In this document: positions 36,778 through 50,600 of the stretch, piece after piece
Layout of the letters: every line of letters begins with the position of its first letter
Position numbering within the stretch: position 1 is the first letter of the stretch
Source of the DNA: Dipylidium caninum
Taxonomy: Eukaryota > Platyhelminthes > Cestoda > Cyclophyllidea > Dipylidiidae
Direction of reading: 5' to 3'
DNA: 64,000 nt
Assembly: GCA_017562135.1 (NCBI GenBank)
Contig: QEYB01000654.1
Location: forward strand, 1-64,000
The notes under the pieces: generated by a model
What the model saw: only the letters and a program-made list of their open reading frames with translations
Told to the model about the DNA's origin: nothing
The model's database searches: none
Program-made: the position numbers and the translations under genes

Positions 36778-38696
36778 TCAACGGAAGTGGACGGGGAGGT
36801 TTTGATTGATGTAGTTGATGAGACTCGAGCTCGGCTGGCTGGGCTCCAGTTGGCACATCACGTAGACCGCGTGCTCCGTCATGGTGAAACGCGTCTTCTT
36901 CACGACTATCGCGAAAATCCTAGTGGATGGAGGAGGAGGAGGAGGAGGAGGAGTTAAACTTCTTCACGGCACGCGACTTTCACTCTTCCTGCCCACACCA
37001 AGCACTGGGTGGACAGACTAAGAGGGAAGAAGACGAGAGGGAGGCGGCGAAGGTCGAGGAGGAGGAAGAGGGGAGAGAGGAGGCGAAGGAGGAAGGGGAG
37101 GAAGACGAGAGAGAGGACGAGGTGGAGGAGGAGAAGGAGCAGGCGGAGAACGAGGGGGGGGAGGCGAAGAAGGAGGATGGATGGAGGAGGAACAGGTGCA
37201 GAACGAGGAGAATGTGGTGAAAGATCCGGCGGAGAGGAAGGAGGAGGAGGAGGAGGAGGAGGAAGACGAGGGGGAGGCGGAGGTGGCTTACTGAGAGTCG
37301 GCAACTCCGCGATTCTTCAATTCGATGGCATTAAATCTGAAGGAAAGACGTCAACAGGGGTCAGGCGGCGCCACTACAAAGTGAAATCATCGGCGCAGTC
37401 GAGCGGACGTACACTCGTTCCTCAGGGTCGTAGGCGCAGCAGAGGATCTTGTTGGCGGGGATGGACTTCTTGGTGAAACGCGTGCTGTTCTTGTCGACGA
37501 TGGTGATGCCCTTGTCCACCGAGCACATCACCGTGGCCTCGCACTTCTTCTTCAGCCCCTTCGCGGGGTTGTTGGCCTGCGAGAGCACCTGCTCCACCGC
37601 CCGTCGGACTGCTGACTCGCCCTGCAGCGGGAAGACGTCCACGCTGCCCAGGTACAACACGTCGCAGACTAAAAAAAGGCGTTCAGGGCCAAGTAATTCG
37701 TCCAAACCGCAGAGGCGGCGCCAATCGGCGAGGCGCCGAGTGAGGAGCCCCTCGGGTGGGAGAGTTGGAGGCGAAGAGGACCGAGCTGCCTTTCAGCCTC
37801 CGCCCACCACTCGACACGCGGCCATAAGAGTCGACTCGTCCATCACCGACGCAGCTGGCAGCCGCAGTGCCTCCTCCTCCTTCTCGATCTCGCTTACGTG
37901 GTGGAGGCGGGGAAAGTGATTGCCCACTTTTGCCATTTAAACACACAAAAGTGGGAGATTCTGCGTCACCGCCTCGGCCGTCAGCCCCCCGCGAGAGGAG
38001 GAGGGCACTCGAACTCACCAAAATCAGGGCCGACGCCGCCGCCGCCGACGAAACGCGCCGGCGAGGGACTCTGCTGCCCGGCCAGGTAGTTGCTCGAGAG
38101 GGCGCCTCGCATGGGCAGCTTCAGCAGGACGGGCAGGGCGCCCTGGTGGATGGTGTGGTCGTGCACGAAGGCCGCCAACGAGGGGAAGATGGGCTCGCTC
38201 TCGAAGCCCTTCAGGTGCACGGCGTCGCCGCCCTTCACCCGGTTGAGAAGAAACGTCCTCACCGGCTCCGTGTCCCCTGTCGGTCGGCAGCGGGCGGATG
38301 GCGAGGAGGTAGAAGAAGAAGAAGAAGACGCAAAACGTCAGGGCGGAGGGCGGTTTCGTGCGTGGGGCATGGTGCGATTAAAGGCGGAGGGTGGAGGGTG
38401 GGGGGGGGGAAGCGTGTCCGAGCACCCACCTGCCGTAATGGGCACCCGCACGACCAGAGCGTAGGCGTCCGGCTGCGACTTGCTTGTGCGTATGATGAAA
38501 CGACCGGGCTCCTTGTTGATCAGCAGTTGCGTCGCTTCCTGCCGCGTCGCGGCCGGCCGGTACCAGTGGTAGGAGAGGTCGCCGCCCTGCATCGTTGTGT
38601 GCCGACTGTCCATTGTGTCCGCGCCCAGGTGGTTCGCATGTGCCGGGCCCGCAGTAAAGCTGCCGCCGTGAAGACTTCCCATAGAGGAGCCCAGAC
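36778..38696 (-). other. tensin SH2 and PTB domain exons
   Basis: The best-supported part of the tensin-like gene. SH2: SYHWYRP opening, ATQLLINKEPGRFIIR with the phosphotyrosine-binding Arg in FIIR, then VRTFLLN, HLKGFESEPIFPSL and a Leu-rich end; the intron within the domain follows PITAG. PTB: CDVLYLGSV, then KGITIVDKNSTRFTKKSIP, CCAYDPEERV, a 45-base microexon, and FAIVVKKTRF..HAVYVMCQLEPSQP to the stop at 36,778. In tensins the SH2 binds phosphotyrosine proteins and the PTB binds integrin beta tails. There is no frame break across six exons. Confidence 0.85.
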
Positions 38697-41600
38697 CTCA
38701 AGGCAGAAACAGGCCCCACGTCACATCCCCCCTTGTCGTCAACGGCAGCCGCCCCGAGCCTGTGCCCCCTCAAAGCCCCCCTTCGAGGCGGCCGGACTCA
38801 CCATTCACGTTGGACCAGTGCGATTCATTGTGTATTGTCCGCGACCGATGCTCAGACATGACACGACCGCCGTGGGGACGCGGTGTTATCCTGCGGGCAG
38901 AAGAAAGGCGAGAAACCGAGTAAGCCCATTCCCAATCTGGCTGCGGCCTAGGGCGATGCCGTCCGATGGGACTGGGGCGGAGGAGTCGGGGAGGGGGGGC
39001 GGGCGGGGCCTCGAGAAACAAATCGGACGAATTTGGGGACAAAATAGGCGGCTCCCCCAGTCAAGCATTTTCCGGGAAAAGAGTAAAAAAGCAGCTATTG
39101 ATGTTGCTACGCTTTCGTTCAGACCTTTTTTAAGGTTGCTGTTTGCGAGTCACGTGACCCTGAGTCATTCTATTCTGATTGGTTGACAAATCTGGAGGAT
39201 GGGGACGAGGACAAGGCCATTGCCCACCGACATGCCCTCGCGGATGTGAAATGCCAGACGGCAGCACCTTCATTATTTCGAGTCCTTCCGGAACCGCGGT
39301 GTTTCTCTCGTGGTGGATGAACTCTGACGGTGGATATCAAGACTGCTGGAAGAGTCTACGACGGTGGAGAAAGCGCCGGTGTTCAGCACGATATGATTCC
39401 GCTGACCCTGCTACGTGTCCTCTTGTGAAGCGATGCTACTCAAAAAAAACTGTTAAGGCAGCCGCATGACTGGATGGAGGCGGGTCCACGTCGGCGGATT
39501 GTGGCATCTCCAGTCCAGCCGAGGAGGGCAGCTTTGTATTAAGCGGATGTGGCAGGAGGAGGAGGAGGAGGAGGAGGAGGAGGAGGAGGAGGAGGAGGAG
39601 GAGGAGGAGGAGGAGGAGGAGGAGGAGGAGGAGGAGGAGGAGGAGGAGGAGGAGGAGGAGGAGGAGGAGGAGGAGGAGGAGGAGGAGGAGGAGGAGGTGC
39701 AGGAGGAGGCATCACTCGTCATTACTGCGCCTTGACAAGAGCACAAGTCGAGGACTTTCGTCTCAATCAGGTGGACCAATCAGCGTCTGAGTAAGTCTGT
39801 GTGTGTGTTTGTGTGTGTGTTTTCTTGCCTCCTTGTTTGTGTTTTCATCTGTTCCCACCGCTGCCTACTCTGCACCCTGTTGCGAGCGCGTAACTCGGCA
39901 TGAGGCCTTGTCTTGTCTTGTCTACCTCTCATCTCCTCTCCGACGTTGATGTTTGTCGCTCGGGTGTCATGTGACAGTCGTCACCGCCAGACGTCAAGGC
40001 GACTCTGCCTGCTGCCTGGCAGTGCTCAACTCGCCTTCTGGCGCCTTTGCCCTCCAACCTCTTCCGCCAACTCCGCACCGGTGACAGGAGACCCGGATGA
40101 CATTGGCCCACGGCGCCACCCCGCAGACGGCACAAAATACGACAGGAAGCGTTTCGGGTGGTTGATGTCAACCTTGAAGGGCCTCATTTCGCCAACAGAG
40201 ACAACCACATTAACCGAGGCAGGATGGAGTGGAAAAAGGGCGGCGAACGACGAGTGTGCGGCCTCTGAAGGAGTTCCTTCCGCGAATAGACGCACCACTT
40301 CCATTCGTCACTTTTCAATGACATCTAAGCCGTCCAAAGTGATGGCTCGCGGCGGCTGAAGGGCGAGCAGGTTGCCACAGAGGTGAGGGGGCAGACCTTC
40401 CGGACGCCCGTCCGACTTGGGGCCACCGCAAACGCTCAAGAGCACAGTGAATCCGAAGCGGAGGAGAAGGAGAAGGGCGGGAAAACTCTGGTACCTCGGG
40501 GCTTCCACTCCACCTCGGTTTTTAATCATTGGCGATGATTGACTCGCCTTAGCTCTTACATTACCCCCACCACCACCACCGCCACCACGCACACCAGAAT
40601 GGCTTTTTTACTTCTTCTAATGCCCCCAACTTTCTCATCGCACACGCCGAGGCCAGAAGTGACAGAACTGCCAGTGCTCGCTCCCCCCGGCAAACGAAGT
40701 CGGGCAGCAGATTTCTGGACGCCCAACGCCCCTTCAACGAAGGCTGTCGGGCGTAGCGAAGGCTCGAAAGCCGCAAACGCGTCGTTGAAGTCCGCGGCAT
40801 GCAAGGAACAGAACGAAAATTGCGGACTGCTGCGGGTGTGTCGGGGGGACCACGTGAATCCCTTACTCCTCGGCGCCGGAACGACGAGGACCCTTTCCAG
40901 CGCGTCCGTCTCCGCTGATGGAAGTCGGAGCGGACCACGACACCATTCAATGCACGAACAGTTTGCAGGCTGGTGCTTCCAGGAAGCTCGTGGTTGGCTA
41001 CTCCAGCAGGAAAGGAATGGGTCTTCAAAGCAGCTGCATCGCACCTCTCCGACTTCGCCCACAAACCTCGCAGTGTTCATCTCATCGTTACCCCAAGAAA
41101 AAAACCTCTGCGACTTCTTCGTTCTTCCTTCCCGTCGCCTCTCAGTTTGTACCGCGGCGCTTCACAAGGCCACTTCTGCAGGCCGAGGGAAATGCCTTAT
41201 TCGTCGCTGACACGATGGTTCGCGGCCGCGACTGCCTGGTGACGACGCCGAGGAGGACGATGTGGCAGAAGGCCAAACGGTCCTCCCCTGCCGTCCGATC
41301 TCACCACTTCGGCTTCTCCCAAGGGAAAAGTGCGACTCAGACGAGGGACAAAACCGTCCCATCCGGCGTTCCGGGACAGTTAATGGCCAAACCCAGTGGA
41401 GGAGGGGAGAGTAACCGGGCAGAGAGGAGGGTGGCATCGCCTAGGCGGGGGGGGGAGGGGGGCGGAGGAGGAGGAGGAGGAGGAGGCGAATGAATGGCGG
41501 AGGATGCGAACTTACGGCGACTGGGTGCCCGAAAAGTACTGTCCACGAGTGCCTCCACTGGCCGAGTAGGATCTGCCTGTAGGGCGAGGAGGAGAGGCAA

Positions 41601-44600
41601 AGGTGTTAGTCCGCCCGCCAACGCGCCTCAGCCCCCCTGTCTACTCCCCACGGGTTTAGGACAAAATGCGAATGAGACACCGCGATGGATGAACGGGTGG
41701 ATGGGTGGATGGATGAAGTGGTGTTAGCGGAGGCTGTCACAACGTTAGCGGGGGCGGATGATGGCGCAGAAGTGGAGGAGGTGGAGGAGGAGGCGTACTG
41801 CTGAAGCCGCGGTTGTGCGTGCCGCCTTGCATCGCCCTCGGCTGCAGGATGGAAGTCGTCGGAGCGGGGAGGAGCCCGCTTCTCTCCGCCCGTGGCGTCG
41901 ACGCTCGCGACCAGTGCGTGTGGACGCGACCGTAGGTCTCCATGTTGGAGGTGCTGGAGACCGCAGCGGTCGGGGACACCACGGCCGCAGTCACGGCGGG
42001 TGGACGCAGGCTGTTAGAGCCGATGGAGTACTTACTTGTTGTCGAGGCCATGTCTGTGTCCACTGAAGGCAGTTTGACGTTCAGAAAACAGGCCATCGGC
42101 TTAGTACACAGTCTCGTGGAATGCCTTCAACTCTTAAATGGCCTTAAGTGGTTTCTGTGGAGCTGCTCTCCCCATCGCTCAAGGCGTTGACGCGCTCGAC
42201 GCCCATCTACTGCGCCGGTGAGGTCGTCTCTAAGATTCTTGGGCTTGAAGAGGCCGCGGATGCGGGCGTCAGACGCATTTCCATGAGCTGCAGTCGCCAC
42301 GGGACCAAAGCCTGGCCCCTGAATTTGCCGGAAAACAGTGTCTGGTGTGGCAGCCTCGTCGCCGTCTGCCAGGGGCGAACGAGGCGATGAATTCGTTCCA
42401 TGGAACTTCCAGGACTAAAACCTCTTCGATGCCAAGCGTGGCAACACATTCTGCCTTAAGCCCAGTTGGCCTCCACACGAAATCGGCTAAATAAGAGAGG
42501 TTTGTGGCCTCTGTAACCATCTCCCATTTATGCTACGGCCAGTCTAATGCGCCTCGGGGTCCTTCGGAAACGGTGACACCCTCCCAAGCGAGCCAATCAC
42601 CAACCTGCAGCGTGGGATCCGGTCCTCGGCAACGTAGCCGCGTTGGAGCCCGACTCCAAGTCCTGAATCCCGCGTCCAATGGGCAGGAGGGAGACGATCT
42701 CCTGCATTATCTCGCCATATCCCGTCTCCGACATGCGTCGCGACGACCTCAGGTGCTGAAGGGGGAAAGACACGGGTTGGCGATCCATCGACGTCGTGGC
42801 GGATATGCGAGTTAGGCGATACACACCAGTCAGGGGTGGGCAAAATCGGGGAAAAGCAATGCAAAAGCGGTTATACCATAGCCGGCATTGCTTTTTACTG
42901 GCCATCGATGGGACAAAAGGTGCTCGGCCCGTAGCCTGAAGGAACTGGCAACTTCGGCGATGGGGAACCAATCAGCGGCGAGTGGTGCTCTGCTGTGCTA
43001 CACTCGAGCAGAACAGAGTAGCTACTTCGATTTACACAATAAATGGTGACGGTAGAGGGGAGGGACGAAGGATTACACGCGCGTGGGTCTTGCAGTCGAC
43101 TGGTTGAAAAACAAGACGGCTGTCATGACTACCACGGGCCGAAAGCGAAAGGAGCCGGTGGGTGAAGAAGCCGACGGATTTAATAGCAAAGCCAAGGGTC
43201 GCCTTTGCACCGCAACCCCTGCGCCATTAAAGCACAAAACTCCAGGCGACTGCCTCTGACTCGCTCCCCACAGACGAACTGGTACGGCAAAAATACTACT
43301 ATTTATTGGCATTGGGGAATTAAGTAGGGTGCTCGTGAAAATTTTTAAGGTTTAGTCGGTGAACATCGCCTTTTTATTCACCAATCTACTTGCCAACCCT
43401 CTCGGGGACATAATTTGCACGCAGTTGGATGGAATTTCAACCGAGCCCCTCGTCGGGTGTTAAGTAGCAATGCGATAAACCCCAGTAAAGCGTTAAATGC
43501 AGGAGGAAGCAGCAGCATTCGAGAGAGAGCAGGCAAAAGATGACACAAAGCGCAGCTCTGGAGGATATACACACTGAGTTGGAACGCTTGGATCGGCTGT
43601 TCGACGTCATAGGAGTCGCTGTAGTCTGCGTGGACGGGAATGTGAAAGGGGAGGAGTAAGAATTAGACCCCGTTGTCCACACCCTCTCCTCCCCCCGGGT
43701 GATCAGACCTTCTGCCGGCGTAAGTCCGCTCAACATGCCTTTCACGGCCTCCGTCCTCCTGCGAGAGGTCAACAGTAAGTTTGTTGACAGCACTTGTCCA
43801 CACTGGCGTTGGCTACTTTGCATAAACGACGAGAGAAACGCCCACCGTCCTCCAGTGAGCAACCGAAACGCGCACATAACCGCCCCGCCAACGCCTCCTT
43901 CCCACCCCCCCCCCGCAAAGGAAATCCAGACTAGTCGTGGCGCCCAGCCCACAGTTAATGAATTCACCGCCCCATGGCAGTGGCCACAGTCGACTCGGTC
44001 TTCGGCCAGACGCTCCCGTCGGCGGCCAACCCGGTCGCAGCGCCGCGTTGGTGGAGGCGGCCACCGCGTTCACGGCGCCAGCGCCCCTCCGAGCTCATTT
44101 CTTGCGTGGGAGAGCGGCCCTCGACTGGCTCTGGCGTCTCCCACACAAGTGAACAATTTTATGCACACCACGTTGAAATCGGAGCCCTAATTGCGCTCAT
44201 CTTCCAACATGGTGGGGCACATAGGCGCGTTCAACTGTTTTCTCTCCGAAGTGCCGCCACAAGAGACGGAGGGAGGAGGCGGCGGATTCGGAGGCACCTA
44301 AACTCTGCACAACCAGCAACTGAGTGGTTTCTCCCAGGGGCCCCCGAAGGAACGCAAAGTCCATCAGGCAGCCGATTTGACAGCTCATTCTTGGCGGACT
44401 TTGGGCTGTCAGGTCCGCTGTTAAAGTGGGAATTTGAGGGGAAAGAAACCTCCCCGCAGGAGTGTCAGAACGCTCACCTCGGACTGTTGGTTTAGTTCAT
44501 TGCGTCGACGCAGATTCTCCTGGTGCGCCGAATAAGTTCCACAAACTGCCGGCTTTTTCAAGAAGGAACCCGTTCTGAGGTTATTCTCTGCGAGAAGGAC

Positions 44601-47600
44601 ATCGTTGTCGGATCAGGAGAAAAAGAAAAAAAAGCCTTCACGACGCCTTTCTGCACCAACTCACCGGAGCTCCATTGGTTACGAAGAGTGTTCGAGTACT
44701 GGTGGATGTTCGTCTGACTGAAAGTTCGCGGTGGTGCTCCTACAAGTGCCCAAGGCAAAAGGAAAAAATCATACGTGTGTGTCCACCGCCTCGACGCAGC
44801 GTAAAGAGCTCCGCACAATGCCAAGGCAGACTCAAATGTGCAACATGTGGGGGGGGGGGGGGGGGGGGGGAAGGAAAGACATGCAGAGGATAAAAAATCG
44901 GAAGTGGCCTAAAATCGAAAGAACCGAATCATCAACACCTCGACTTACTCCGACAAGGCACTGCTTTAACCTACGCCCGTGCGAGTGGAACGTACCGAGG
45001 AATTTTTTGGTGAGCCTGGAACTCCTGGGACCATCTCTGCCCGTGTCACTAACGGCACTACTGAGGACTCGTGTGGTACGAGTTGTTGATGGTGGTTTTC
45101 GTGATGCTTCTTCTACTTTGGAGGAGGGAAAAGGTAAGTACAAAGTGGGCGCTGCTACGATTGCACAAAATAAGGCGGAGGGTGGTAATCGGCGGCACAG
45201 AGAATCTCGCGAGTCTAAACATTCAGCGCGGAAGCTTTGGTAATTCTGCGTCTGCGATTTTTTTGTTTCTTTTTTGTCTTTTCTTTTTTTTGCATTAATC
45301 AATTAGGATTAAGCCGAGGTGTAAGTGCGGACAGGCGGGCAGGTGCGCTAAATATATATACCTCGAGTGGACCAATAGGATCGCGAGAAATTCTGGGCGA
45401 ACGCTGATTGGTCAGTTGCGTTGGATGCACCCCGACTTGAGGTCATGTATTCCGAAAGACTGGCCGATGGATAAGGTGGCTTTTTGGGAGGACACGGTGT
45501 CACACGAGCTTTTATAGAAAGAGGCACGAAAGGGGCTGGTAGTTTAGAGGCCGCCACGAGATAAACTTCCAGCCTGTCTCACGACCTCGACGACCAGGGC
45601 AAATCTCGGACGTGGTTAGGGGCAAAAGTAATGATGACCTGGTGAATTATATGAGAAGGTTAATGGCAATGAGGTAGAGAATTGGGGAGAGCTCTGAGCA
45701 CTTCAGTGACACACTCTAAAGTGGCAGTCAGCGACGCATCGTCTACCAAGCCAAAGCGATCGACGGCGTCGGCCTGATAACCAACTAGTCGTTCAGCGCC
45801 CCGACACCCGACACTCCCGAGCGGAGACGATATGAAACGTCTGAGAACACCAGAACGTGCATGTGTGACGGTGTTAATGGAGCGGAGCATCGTGTGTGAT
45901 GTGAACGAGAAGCTTCTCTCATTTGAAATTTAAATGGTGCGCTCATTAGAGATCCCTCGACTAGGCCCAATCGGGGAAAGCATTTTCGTTAGCATCATCG
46001 CCTTTGATGTGTTAGGAGGAAGAAATAAGGGAAACGACCACTTGGGTCGCGCTTACTCTCCGAGTTCTCGAACCGCCTCTGACTGTTGAACGACGCCGTG
46101 TGTTGAACTGGAGGGGGGGGGGGGGAAAAAGATGACGTTGAGTGGCATCGTTGGCCTCTCGTCTATCGGTAGGACGCTCAACTTACAGTCCTCGGAGAAG
46201 TCATTCTCGCGGGAAACCAGGCGTGACGAGGGGAGACGTTCTGTAAACCAAAAGAAAATAACACAACAAAGGAGGATGGCGGCGCGGGGCGGCGCGGGGC
46301 GGGGCGGGCAGGGCAGTCGGGTGCACCGCGAGACGAAGGGGAATGCAGGAGAACAAATTGGGAGGGTGGAAGGACGCGGTGGCAGTGGCGGTGGCTGGAG
46401 GATCGGGCCACAGTCAAGTGAAATTGTGCGACACAGCAAAATGAGTAATTTGAAAAGAAAAGAAAAAAATAAAGCCAAAAAAGGACCCTGTGGGCAGTGG
46501 AGGGCCAGTCGACTTACGCGCTGGCGGAAGGGAGTAGCCTGTGTGTGGAAAGGGACAGAAGTGAGCTGGAGCAAGTGTGAGGCAACGCGGGGAGCTACAC
46601 GGCACTGCCTACTTCCCCAAGACACCGGAGCGAAGCTGTGCGAGGCCGAGGCTGCGTCCACCTCCTCGCAAGGAGGGCGGACAAGCGCGGGACACGGGGC
46701 CGGCGTCGGCCCCGAGGCTGCTTTCCGGCTGCCGGCAGGTTGCGTTGGCCGGGCGCGAGGCGGAGAAGCGGGGGGAGGGGGGGGGCGGGGCGGGGCGGAG
46801 CGGAGCGGGGAACGAAGAGGGAATCACTCACTTCGTCTGACGACGCGTCGATGGATGGTCTCGAAATTGTCGTCCTCCTTTTTCACCTCCTCCATGGTGA
46901 CCACCTCGCGATCGCCATTTCGCTCTACCATGAGCGGCTTCCGTGTAATCTTGACGTTGTGACCGCTCGACGCCGAATGAGCGGGTCCCGCGGGCGGTAG
47001 GGACGTGAAGTCGCAGATCGGCGACAGGAGAGGGCTGAGGCAACGGTGGTGGTGGTTGAAGAGCTGTGAATACTGCTGACTGGAGCCCGTCTCGCGCACA
47101 CTCTCCTCCCGCCGCGACCACTCAGTCCGGTCGTCGTGGCCGTTGTCCACTTGCACGGAGGTCTCACGAGTGGTGCCGCGCCAGGGGAGAAAGCTGTTGG
47201 ACACGCGGTTCTGCAGCGTCGAGTTGTTGGCCGTCGGCGAGGTGCAGTGAGGTAACCGCGCGGAGGTAGTGTTCGACTCACTGACCCCGTCTAAAATGCC
47301 ACCGGACGAGTGGTCGGCGTGAAACTCTTCTCTCCGCCGTCTTTCCAAACCCACATAAAAAACGTGATTTGTGGACCAGTCTCTCGCCATAGCGAGAGGC
47401 CACGAGCGTATGCTTTCCCGCTTCGGACGACATTTGTGCTCCAAATCCGACGAAACGAGTTAATTGCTTGTCGCTTTGGCCCTACCGCCTCCCTTCAGCC
47501 CTCCGACGGAGACGGGGGAGGCGGCGCCCCTCGGGCTCCACGTCCCGATCCCCACAGTTGAATGTCACCTTCGTCCAAAGGGAAAGGTCAAAGGAAAAAA

Positions 47601-50600
47601 CACTTTTTCGGACGCGGATGCTTTCCCCGAGGAGCGGGAAGGGGCAAAACGGGACGCCGGGGGAGGAGAAGGCGACGTGCAATATTCCTTTGTCAGCAGA
47701 AGCATTCGGAGGGAACCGCCGCGGGCACCCAGTCTCAAAGTCGGGTTGCCAGACTTGGACTCTTAGTGGGGAGGTGGGTGCCAGCCGGACGAAGCGCGGA
47801 TGGGAGAGAAAACCGGCAAGCGGTGGCGAAGGCGGGTGGACGGAAGGACGTGGGGGGGGGAGGCGGGAAGAAATCCAGAACCGCATTTCATGCAGGTGCC
47901 ACCCGCAGTATACACCTGGGCGAACGCCTCGGCCGGTGGATCGCCTCCCCACGGCGTCCGAAGAGGAAGTAGTTCGCGACCGACAAACACGTGCGACGTG
48001 ATCTCAGGCGGCGGCGGCGGCTCCGTGTGTTTGTCTGCGCGCCACTCGTATCCAACAAACATAATTCAGGGGAAGTCGACCTAAAAAACGAGCTACGAGG
48101 GTCAACCTGCGTCCCCTCGGCGGCCTCGCCGAGTCTCCACCAGCGCGGTGGCACCAAGTCGGCTTGAGTCGAGCCGACTGCTGTCAGTTTCGCGGTTTGT
48201 GCGGTGACCACACCCATCCCCGCCTCGCGGGGGGGGAGGCGGGGTATGAACTCGCGCCAGATTCTCACCATCTTCCACGCCAAATGAGCCTGAAGGCGAG
48301 GCAGTTGGCGCAATTTAGTTTATAGTCAAAATACGGCATAATTTTCCCCTTAATTGTGCCTTTTATGGTGATTTTTGGAGGAGCGAGGAGGGGAGGAGGA
48401 AGAGGAGACCACCGACGGCCAATAGGAGGGCGTCCTTGAAGGAGATTACATCCGCTTCGTGTGTCATTTACCCCGATATCGTGCATGTGGTTGCACCGAG
48501 CAAGGAATTTCTCAACTCATCGCCTCAATCGAGGGCGTCAAAAAGCAAAAGTGGTGGGAGAATGACTATTCCGTTTGCCTCCTTACTTACCCCGCTTCGG
48601 TAACTGAAAATCCACACACACACACTCGCTAGCACGTCTGTGGTGTCGTGGCGAAGCAGAGGAGAAAAGGAGGATGCGTGGCAACCCGGTATGGGGTTTG
48701 GACCCGCTTTCCGGACGGAAGAGCGCATTGCACCGCGTCTTCTCGACGCCACTGTCGAAGACGTCCTTCAGGGGGACGTCGCACTTCAAAGACTTGAGGC
48801 CGCAGACACGGCGCGGGGGTGGAGGGGCAAGGGAGGGGAGGGGCGACTGGGTGAGGCAGAGGAGGAGCGGCGCTGCCGGCCCGACTAGGATGGTTTGTCG
48901 TCTCCAGCCAAAAAACTCGGACGCGCCATCGCTTGCAAATGCGGACGGCGCGTGGCGCGTTACGGCGTTTTTCGCCTTCGACAAGGACTCGGCATGACAG
49001 GCGACGATGGTGAAGACGATCTTACCGCGGACAGAAGGAGGATCTACGGGCATTGCCGCCGCAGCCACGCACCGGGACGCAGAAGCAGTCAAGTTTTGGA
49101 AACTTCATCGTAAAAAATACTGGCTCGTTCTATTTGCGGACGCATGAAGGCGGCTAAAGGGCGCCTAAAGCGACGGTGGCTGCACAATTAGTGCGTTTTT
49201 GTTACCATCGCCCCGGAGCCTCCGCGCATTGTGGCTCGAAGGTGAAGGAGGAAAAGCCAACTCGCAAGCCTGTCCTCTTGACCGTCGCAGGCTCCGGCGA
49301 TTCTGATTCGCCGAACTGACCAAAATCAAGGTCGCAGCCGTGCCAAGGTCACCGAAAGCTGTGCTTCTGAGGGCGAATAGTAGACAACGGCGGTAGTCAC
49401 ATCCACCTTATCAGGCAACATGACGTGACAGCAGCGCCAGAAGAGGCATTTCGAGCTCCCCCCGGGGGAGATCGGCGCCTCCTGCGGCAGTCAACCAATG
49501 GGAAGCCGCCTTCTCCCCCCCATCCCCTCCCCGCTTCGCCCCGCCCTTCCTCCACACCAGCGGGAGCCGAGCACCCGAGGGAAGGCGGCGCGGTTTGGCA
49601 CCGGGGCGGCCTCCGTCTCCACGCCTCGAGTGATGCCACCGCGGTAGTCGTTTGAGTCGAGCGATAAGAGTTGCTTCTCGCTTTTTCTCTCTCGCTTCTC
49701 GCAGCGCACGCACTCTGCCGCCGCTATTGTTTTCTTTTTTTTTTCATCCTGCTGACGGGGTTTTAGCACCGCGCCACGAGAAGCCATCACACAAGCCACA
49801 ACAGACGGTGACCTCGACGACGGGGAGAGGCGGCCTCACCCGCCGCTCGGCCTCCGCCGCGTTGCGTCGCGTCGCGCCACCGCGTGGTCGGGGCTGGAGA
49901 AGCGGAGGACGCCAGAGACTGCCAAAAACCGCGGAAAAGGTGAGCCCCCGTACCAACCCGCATGCCCGGCAGCGACGCTCCGGGGTGGACGTGTCGAGGA
50001 GGGCGAAAACGCCCCCGAGAGGACAAACACGGGTCCCGCGGGAGGCAAATCGGCGGGAAAGGCACAGCCGACAGCCGCGGTCGTAGGCCGAAAAACCTAG
50101 TCAGACGCTGGCAACACACGAAAGGAGGCTGCCACGTGTCTGTTTGGTGGGTTTTTCCCCGACAACGGTGAAAAGGCCACCCCGGCGGGCTGAGTTCAGG
50201 AAAAATTAGCCGCACACAGAGACACATGCACACGCACACACACACGGTGAAGAAAGTTGTGAACTCTTAACGGCAGAGTGGATCACCTCGCGGAGGCAGG
50301 CCAGTGTGCAAACTCAGTCGCGCATTGTGACCCTCCTCGACGGGTGCAGAGGCACTTCACCCTAAACCGAAGGCCTCCACAACTGCGAAATTAAGGTTGC
50401 AAGTAAAGTGGCTAATGAAACTTAATGCCAGGGCGGGTGAAAAATGCACTTGGCGAGGACCTGACGCACAAATCGCGCGGAAAGTGGGGAATGAATTTTG
50501 GCAAAAAGCCTTCCTCAACGAGGCCAACAAAGGGCGGCTGACCGGCCGGCGTGGACGGCCTCGGAAACAGGCGCGGAGAGGGACAGATGGACGGGCCCGG

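Noticed and set aside
37009..37476. plus-strand Arg/Glu-rich frames over 36.9-37.3 kb
   Set aside because: They are purine-repeat translations in an intron of the tensin-like gene and run opposite to its PTB exons.
39466..39794. poly-Glu, poly-Gly and poly-Ser frames
   Set aside because: These are the three readings of the (AGG)48 microsatellite.
41737..42035. Extension of the tensin exon 42,062-42,036 through an open Ser/Pro-rich frame
   Set aside because: A strong GTAAGT donor at 42,035 gives the phase needed by the next exon at 41,576; the extension has no matching donor.
47888..48062. Minus-strand exon candidate at about 47,913-48,006
   Set aside because: It is open in all three frames and its phases do not clearly fit both neighbours; kept only as a candidate for the missing exon.
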